Below, piece after piece: positions 58,914 to 64,000 of a stretch of DNA of 64,000 nucleotides. The stretch is from JAPOVO01 sp026708165 (lineage in GTDB: Bacteria > Chloroflexota > UBA11872 > VXNJ01). Both the position numbers and the translations under genes were made by a program. The DNA lies in contig OZ242360.1 of NCBI GenBank assembly GCA_965208775.1, positions 930,001 to 994,000 on the forward strand. The letters run 5' to 3'. The notes under the pieces were generated by a model. That model saw only the letters and a list, made by a program, of their open reading frames with translations, ran no database searches and had not been told where the DNA came from. How positions within the stretch are numbered: the first letter of the stretch is position 1; each line of letters starts with the position of its first letter.

Positions 58914-60002
58914 TCAGACCGGGAGCTGTTCGCGGTACCTGATGTCATAACGACCGGGGTATCTAACTTCGAGGTCACCTCCTCTGATGGCATCCAATAG
59001 GGGTGAGGACTGCGTTTTCAGCGGCAGTCGCACCAGCGAGTGGGTGCGGGCCGATTCGTAGATCCCCATGAGTATTTCCTGAGTTTGAATCGCGATGTTG
59101 GCGTCGCCGCGGTGTGTATCGATTTCTCCGCGCGCCCATCGGGCGAGGTCGGCAATCTGGTGCGCGATGAACTCAGGCCCTCTCTCCGGACCCGGCGGGA
59201 AAACCTCAAACTCGGCCGCCTGCTTCCGCAGGAGCTTGAGGCCGAACGGCACCCGCGAGAAGTCGCACGGCCAGAGCATGAGGCCCTCGCTTCCGACGAC
59301 AATCTGTGCCGACTCGTCGTCGTCTACCGACGGCCGAACGTCGCTGTCGACGGCTATGCGCACGCCGTTGTCCAATCCGATCATCGCTCCGGCAAGGTCC
59401 TCGGCCGGCCAGCCGCGCTCGTACCTGTCCGTCTCGCGCTGCACGTTCGCCAGTACCCATTCCACCTTTGGATCGCCGAGCACGTAGAGCGTGTAGTTGA
59501 TCTGATGGGTGCCGCGATTCATCAGCCCGCCCGGATCGACGCTGACGTAAGCGAATCGAGGCTCGCCGATTGCCCCCTCGGCTATCAACGACCGCGCCTT
59601 GACGTGGAGGTCCATCCAGCGCCATTCGTGCCCGATTGCCAGCCGTACGCCGTTTTGGTTGCAGGCGTCCAGCATCGCGCGCGCCTCCCCCATGCTGGAC
59701 GCCATCGGCTTTTCGCAGAGAATCGCCTGTGGGTGATATTCCGCGGCCCGGATCGTCATCTCAGCGTGGAGCGGCTGCGCGGTGGCGATGGTGAGCAGGT
59801 CGAGCCGTTCGGAGCGCAGCATGACGTCGAAGTCCGTGTAGAGCCTCTGGACGCCGAAATCGCGCCCCACCTGTTGGAGTGTCGCCGAGTCCTTGTCGCA
59901 CAAGGCCACGAGCCTGGTGTCGTTGCAGGCGCTATATCCCGCGGCATGTAGCGCACCGATGCGGCATCCGACAACCGCGCTTCGAAGTCGCGTGTCAGCC
60001 AT
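58914..60002 (-). CDS. Gfo/Idh/MocA-family oxidoreductase 5
   Basis: 362 residues from ATG 60002 (a TTG at 60017 is in frame). Loop SAVVGCRIGALHAAGY again replaces the central Gly with Arg. Catalytic Lys in ILCEKPMASS. DPGGLMNRGTHQINYTLYVLGDPKVEWVL parallels gene 4, as does EVRYPGRYDIRYRE at the C-terminus. So 4 and 5 are paralogues sharing both ends. Follows tRNA-Lys on the same strand (about 160 bases). Confidence 0.9.
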   Translation of the reverse strand: MADTRLRSAVVGCRIGALHAAGYSACNDTRLVALCDKDSATLQQVGRDFGVQRLYTDFDVMLRSERLDLLTIATAQPLHAEMTIRAAEYHPQAILCEKPMASSMGEARAMLDACNQNGVRLAIGHEWRWMDLHVKARSLIAEGAIGEPRFAYVSVDPGGLMNRGTHQINYTLYVLGDPKVEWVLANVQRETDRYERGWPAEDLAGAMIGLDNGVRIAVDSDVRPSVDDDESAQIVVGSEGLMLWPCDFSRVPFGLKLLRKQAAEFEVFPPGPERGPEFIAHQIADLARWARGEIDTHRGDANIAIQTQEILMGIYESARTHSLVRLPLKTQSSPLLDAIRGGDLEVRYPGRYDIRYREQLPV

Positions 60003-60165
60003 TTCGACCCGTCCCAACCATCCGGCGAATGCCTGATCGTATCTTATTCGGAAACGGTCGGCGGCCTGCTCGATGGGGAAGAGGCACAGCTATGTCGACA
60101 AAACAGGAGGACCGGCGAACCCAGATTAGCCCGTACTAGAGGGCCTTGACCAAAAAGAGACTGGG

Positions 60166-60238
60166 TGAGCCGGGTGGGAATCGAACCCACGACACACGGA
60201 TTAAAAGTCCGTTGCTCTACCGACTGAGCTACCGGCCC
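60166..60238 (-). tRNA. trnK: tRNA-Lys (TTT anticodon)
   Basis: On the minus strand the sequence reads GGGCCGGTAGCTCAG, then TCGGTAGAGCA (D arm), ACGGA-CTTTTAA-TCCGT anticodon arm with TTT at 60205-60203, and GTGGGTTCGATTCCCAC (T arm), closing with CCGGCTC. Acceptor pairing is complete with one G-U. Length is 73 bases to the discriminator A; a CCA end is not encoded (A, then CCCA). Confidence 0.96.
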
Positions 60239-60344
60239 AATCAAGGATCGTATCATTCGCCGGTCGGGAGTGTACTAAGCCGGTCTGACTAACTAAACAA
60301 AGGTTGTAGACAAAATCTATCGAGCGCACCGCTCGATTCTCGGT

Positions 60345-61598
60345 TCAGACAGCGGTCTGAAGCCCGGCGACTCCCATCTCCGCCAGCGTGAGTCGCTGGC
60401 CGCCGCGCGCGACCGATTCCTCGGCGGCAATGCCCAGGACCGCGCTCCAGTATCCGGCCTCCAGGTCGGCGACCGGATCGCGTTTGCCCTCGCAGGCGGC
60501 GAAACAGTCGTCCAGAAGCCCAACGTCGCCGCCGCCGTGACCTCCGGCAACGCCCTCGCCGCCGGGCTGATCGACAGGCAGATACTCCTCCGAGCCGGGC
60601 TGTCCCTGGTAGCCGCCGGCGAACCGCACCCGGTCGGGCGATCTGTTAGTTAGCCTGACGCGATCCTCGCCCTCGCGCCCCTCAACCTTGCCCTCGGTCC
60701 CGGTTACTCCTATCTCTCGCTGGTTGTAAGGAGCAAACAGGCACAGGCCGTATGAGGTCCTCTGGCCGTCCTCGTATTCCACGTTGAGTGAGGCGTGATC
60801 GACCGTGTCCTTGTCGGAGTTGTACACGCAGACGTCGGTCTTCGAGTCGCCGCGAATCTCGGCGCCGTGAAAAAGCTCCCCCATGAGTCCCTGCGTGAAG
60901 TCGATGTATTCGGAGCAGACTTCGGCAGCGGCACACGAGCTGCAATATTCCCCCGCCCAGTCGCGGGGGCCATAGTGGGCAACGCCGCCCGTGGCGGAAA
61001 CGGCCGTGGGAATGCCGTCGAGCATCCAGTTGAGTATGTCCAGGGTGTGGCCGCTCTTGTGATTCAACAGCCCGCCGGAGTATTTCCTGAGCCGGTGCCA
61101 GCTTCGGAAATAGCCGCTTCCGGCCCGGTTGTCGACGGCCGCCGCGAAGAGCGGCTTGCCTATCCTTCCATCGACAATCGCGTCGTGCATCCCTTTGAAG
61201 AACGGCGCGTAGCGCAGGACGAAGCCCACCTGGAATGACTTGCCGAACCGTCGGCCCGCTTCGAGAAGGCGGTTGGCGTCGTCGATGGTCGTCGCGACCG
61301 GCTTCTCGCAGATGATGTCCTTGCCGGCGTCCATGGCTTCCAGCGCTATGGCCGCGTGGGTGTAGTCGGGAGTCGTGATCACCACGGCATCGACACCGGC
61401 GTCATCAATGAGCTGGCTGTGCGAAGCGTAGGTCTTGTCAACCTCCAGCATTTTCGCGGCCACGCCGAGACGGTGGGGATCGACGTCGGCGAGGGCAACG
61501 AGCTCGGCGCGGTCGGCATAGGCCCCGCGCAGATGTCTTCCGAAAGTCCGTATGCCACGGCTTCCAACGCCGATGATTCCGAAGCGTATCTTCGCCAT
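60345..61598 (-). CDS. Gfo/Idh/MocA-family oxidoreductase 6, Cys-rich type
   Basis: 417 residues. IRFGIIGVGSRGIRTFG has a GVGSRG loop; catalytic Lys in DIICEKPVAT. The substrate half starts HRLRKYSGGLLNHKSGHTLDILNWMLDG, a Lys/His pair typical of the family. A small Cys cluster follows (EYCSSCAAAEVCSEYI), perhaps a metal or structural site. Head to head with oxidoreductase 7 across 219 bases; they share this organisation, suggesting joint control. Confidence 0.9.
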   Translation of the reverse strand: MAKIRFGIIGVGSRGIRTFGRHLRGAYADRAELVALADVDPHRLGVAAKMLEVDKTYASHSQLIDDAGVDAVVITTPDYTHAAIALEAMDAGKDIICEKPVATTIDDANRLLEAGRRFGKSFQVGFVLRYAPFFKGMHDAIVDGRIGKPLFAAAVDNRAGSGYFRSWHRLRKYSGGLLNHKSGHTLDILNWMLDGIPTAVSATGGVAHYGPRDWAGEYCSSCAAAEVCSEYIDFTQGLMGELFHGAEIRGDSKTDVCVYNSDKDTVDHASLNVEYEDGQRTSYGLCLFAPYNQREIGVTGTEGKVEGREGEDRVRLTNRSPDRVRFAGGYQGQPGSEEYLPVDQPGGEGVAGGHGGGDVGLLDDCFAACEGKRDPVADLEAGYWSAVLGIAAEESVARGGQRLTLAEMGVAGLQTAV

Positions 61599-61817
61599 CT
61601 CAGGTCAACTCCCGGTGTCGCCAACGTCATGGATCGTCTTGATCAGGGAAACCGTAACCGATGACAAGGTACATGCGCGCAAGCGCCGGGGCTGCGCGCC
61701 GACGGCTGAAGCGACCATGACGACATCCTGCCGTCGATCACGAGCGTCCGCTCCTCTAGTATTGAGCGCGATTGGCATGAAAGAGCCGAAATACTTCACG
61801 ACAGCGGAGGGAAGCGC

Positions 61818-63101
61818 ATGCGAAGTCCCGTAGAGGCCGTAGTCATAGGCGCGGGGGGACGCGGCGCCCGGGCCTACGGCGCATACGCGCTGCGGCATCC
61901 CGACCGCGTGAAGATCGTGGCCGTGGCTGAGCCCAATCCCGAGCGGCGCGACCGGTTCGCGCGGGACCACGGCATCTCGCCGGATAACGTCTTTCATGGC
62001 TGGGAAGAACTGATGGCGCGCCCGCAGATCGCCCCTGCGCTGATCAACACGACGATGGACCGAACGCACCTCGATTCCAGTCTGGCGGCCCTGGGCGCGG
62101 GCTACGACGTGCTGCTGGAGAAGCCCATGGCCACCTCTGCGGCCGACTGCGTTCGCATCGTCCAGGCGGCGGAGGACGCCGGACGTCTGCTTCAGATTTG
62201 CCACGTGCTCCGCTACACGCCCTTCTTCCGCAAGCTCAAGTCGCTGCTGGCCAGCGGGGCGCTCGGGGAAGTCGTCACCGTGATGCACAACGAACACGTC
62301 GCCTACTGGCACATCGCGCATTCTTACGTCCGGGGCAACTGGCGCAACTCCGAGCTCGCCACGCCGATGCTGCTCTCGAAAAGCTGTCACGATCTGGACA
62401 TCCTGGTCTGGATGCTCGGTCAGCGCTGCAAAAGGGTGGCGTCCTTCGGCGAGCTTCGCCACTTCCGCCTCGAAAACGCCCCGCCGGGAGCGCCGGACCG
62501 GTGCACCGACGGCTGCCCGGTCGAGTCGGAGTGCCCGCACTACGCTCCGAGACTCTATTTCGACGTGCCGGAGGGCAGCTCCATTGGCCGCGCCATATCG
62601 AATGATCCCAGCCTCGAAGGGCGTATGCAGGCGCTGCGCGAAGGCCCATACGGCCGGTGCGTATTCCGGTGCGACAACAACGTCGTGGACCACCAGGTGG
62701 TAATGATGGAGTTCGAGGACGGCGTGACTGTCTCGTTCACCATGGAAGGCCACTCGCACGACAACGTTCGGGCGATGCGTTACTCAGGCACCAGGGCCAC
62801 GGTTCGCGGTCACACGGGATTCAACCAGCTTCTGCTGCACGACTACGTTTCGGGCGGGGAGGAGCGATTGGTCCCGGAGTCGGTAAAGGGCGGGCACGGC
62901 GGCGGCGACTGGGGTCTGATGGATGCGTTCGTGGACGCCGTCGAGGGACGCCGCAACCCGGAGACTTCGGCCTATAACTCGCTGGAGAGCCACTTGATCG
63001 GATATGCCGCCGAGCACGCCCGCGTCACGGGGACCGTCGTCGAAATGGACGAATTCCGCCGTCAGGCGTATGCCGACGCCAAGGCGGCTGTCCCGGCCTG
63101 A
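61818..63101 (+). CDS. Gfo/Idh/MocA-family oxidoreductase 7, Cys-rich type
   Basis: 427 residues from ATG 61818 with GGAGGGAA at 5 bases. VVIGAGGRGARAYGAYA has the GAGGRG loop; catalytic Lys in DVLLEKPMAT. The active-site half includes SKSCHDLDILVWMLGQ. A cluster of cysteines lies in DRCTDGCPVESECPHYAP and again in GRCVFRCDNNVVDHQ, both characteristic of a distinct Gfo subgroup. Followed by 55 bases before the convergent SDR. Substrate unknown. Confidence 0.92.
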   Translation: MRSPVEAVVIGAGGRGARAYGAYALRHPDRVKIVAVAEPNPERRDRFARDHGISPDNVFHGWEELMARPQIAPALINTTMDRTHLDSSLAALGAGYDVLLEKPMATSAADCVRIVQAAEDAGRLLQICHVLRYTPFFRKLKSLLASGALGEVVTVMHNEHVAYWHIAHSYVRGNWRNSELATPMLLSKSCHDLDILVWMLGQRCKRVASFGELRHFRLENAPPGAPDRCTDGCPVESECPHYAPRLYFDVPEGSSIGRAISNDPSLEGRMQALREGPYGRCVFRCDNNVVDHQVVMMEFEDGVTVSFTMEGHSHDNVRAMRYSGTRATVRGHTGFNQLLLHDYVSGGEERLVPESVKGGHGGGDWGLMDAFVDAVEGRRNPETSAYNSLESHLIGYAAEHARVTGTVVEMDEFRRQAYADAKAAVPA

Positions 63102-63156
63102 CGCATCAACTGGCTACGGCTCGCGATCAGCCCCTGCTACTTGATCAGAACCGCCG

Positions 63157-63888
63157 CTAACCGCGCCCGATGAAGAGCTGCCCGACGGGGAGCACCGTGG
63201 TCTCGAGCATGTTGACGTGAGCGGGAAGGCTGGCCATGGCCACCGCCGCCTGCGCCAGCTCCGCCGGCTCCATCATGGGTTCTTCATCGCGCGTCCGCTC
63301 GCTGCGCGTCCGCCGCTCCACCCGCACGTTGCCGGGATGCAGTATCCCGCAGCTTATGCCGAATTCCCTTCCTTCGAGAGCGGTGGAGTGAGTCAGGCCC
63401 ACCAGCCCGAACTTCGAGGCGCTGTACGGCGCTGAGTTCGGGCGGACCCGCTGGGAGGAGATGCTCCCGATATTGATGATCCGGCCCGACCGTCGCGGGA
63501 CCATCATCCTGAGAGCCTCGCGGGTGCAAAGGAACGTCCCCGTCAGGTTGGTGGCGATGACCGCCTCCCATACCTCGGTCTCCATCTTCCGCAGTGAGGG
63601 CTGGGAGCCGAAGCCCGCGTTGTTGACCAGGATGTCAACCCTGTCGTACAGGTCGGCGGCTCTGGCGAATAGTGCCTTCACGTCCGCCTCCTGGGAGACA
63701 TCCGCCCGGATCGACTCGACGCGGCCGCCCGACGCCGCCAGCTCGGCGGTCGTCGCCTGAAGGTCTGCTTCGTTGCGCGCGGCGATGAGCACCTCGGCGC
63801 CCGCATCCAGAAATGCGCTGGCAATCGCCTTACCGATGCCCTTGCTGCCGCCGGTGACGATGGCTGCCTTGTCCGCTAGCTGCGACAT
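63157..63888 (-). CDS. Short-chain dehydrogenase/reductase, classical SDR 2
   Basis: 243-residue SDR. TGGSKGIG (12-19), NNAG (89-92), Ser142/144 in INIGSISSQ, Tyr155 and Lys159 in PYSASKFG, and LHPGNVRVERRTRSERTRDEEP at the substrate side. It lacks the usual VDGG ending; it stops at VLPVGQLFIGRG, so the last strand may differ. ATG 63888 follows AAGGAGT at 8 bases. The remaining 112 bases to the window edge show nothing. Confidence 0.9.
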   Translation of the reverse strand: MSQLADKAAIVTGGSKGIGKAIASAFLDAGAEVLIAARNEADLQATTAELAASGGRVESIRADVSQEADVKALFARAADLYDRVDILVNNAGFGSQPSLRKMETEVWEAVIATNLTGTFLCTREALRMMVPRRSGRIINIGSISSQRVRPNSAPYSASKFGLVGLTHSTALEGREFGISCGILHPGNVRVERRTRSERTRDEEPMMEPAELAQAAVAMASLPAHVNMLETTVLPVGQLFIGRG

Positions 63889-64000
63889 CTGTGAACTCCT
63901 TACTCGCTAGATTATGTCAACCTGGTGTCGCGAGAGCCTGCCGTATTTTGCCCTGCCCGGCGCGAAACCCGTTGTTCTTAACGCTCTAAGTCCCGGGGCC

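Noticed and set aside
60130..60165. Intrinsic terminator after tRNA-Lys
   Set aside because: A T-rich CTTTTT run is present on the minus strand but no stem precedes it apart from the tRNA itself.

Overview
The window looks like a chromosomal stretch of a free-living or host-associated heterotrophic bacterium. Chloroflexota (a SAR202-like or other Dehalococcoidia-type lineage) is my best guess. The main support is the sugar-binding lipoprotein at 31.4-32.8 kb, which has the long V/K/E/P-rich repeat linker after its lipobox that is typical of Chloroflexota solute-binding proteins. Also supportive are the expanded families of phytanoyl-CoA-type dioxygenases (6), Gfo/Idh/MocA dehydrogenases (7) and DegT-type aminotransferases (3), and a stand-alone MoaD-like protein. 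Coding DNA is GC-rich and dense, Shine-Dalgarno sites of the AGGAG type are common, and I see no phage, insertion sequence, rRNA or CRISPR array. The taxonomic call is an inference.

Layout. 0-8.7 kb: a left-edge partial gene, then ion transport (ChrA-like, SLC13 permease, orphan PstB) and a large Lhr-type helicase. 8.7-13.8 kb (minus strand): 2-hydroxyacid dehydrogenase, MoaD-like protein, glycosyltransferase, and the molybdenum-cofactor subunit of a xanthine-dehydrogenase-family enzyme. 14-18.1 kb: three DegT/DnrJ aminotransferases. 18.1-25.6 kb: TfoX-like protein, dioxygenase, TIM-barrel isomerase facing a Gfo/Idh/MocA dehydrogenase, an M24-fold protein with altered metal ligands, a membrane protein and an SRPBCC protein. 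25.6-32.9 kb (minus): a sugar ABC transporter (binding protein, two permeases, no ATPase) followed by two dioxygenases and a gamma-glutamyltransferase. 33-36.4 kb: 2-hydroxyacid dehydrogenase, ureidoglycolate-lyase-like protein, glycosyl-hydrolase-like protein. 36.6-40.5 kb: orphan histidine kinase, SRAP (HMCES-like) protein, secreted propeller-like protein. 40.8-43.1 kb (minus): FAD and iron-sulfur subunits of the xanthine-dehydrogenase family in one tight unit with a dioxygenase. 43.3-49.2 kb: ThDP enzyme, GIY-YIG protein, a repeat-bearing spacer, two dioxygenases, a Tat-type propeller lipoprotein. 49.4-63.9 kb: HpcH aldolase, two SDRs, DUF6807 protein, six Gfo/Idh/MocA dehydrogenases, a TIM-barrel isomerase, a serine hydrolase, threonine aldolase and tRNA-Lys.

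How it fits together. Most of the window reads as uptake and oxidative dismantling of small organic compounds: a CUT1-type sugar importer, glycoside-type dehydrogenases with TIM-barrel partners, non-heme iron hydroxylases and a molybdenum hydroxylase. The most suggestive modules are DUF6807/Gfo/Gfo/TIM-barrel at 51.0-55.5 kb (a candidate 3-keto-sugar route), the dioxygenase co-transcribed with molybdenum-hydroxylase subunits at 40.8-43.1 kb, and the MoaD-like protein whose Gly-Gly is buried under a C-terminal tail.

Short intergenic elements include at least four copies of a TTCGACAAGCTCAGG-type repeat, a perfect hairpin between the ABC binding-protein gene and its permeases, and an inverted repeat upstream of that binding-protein gene.
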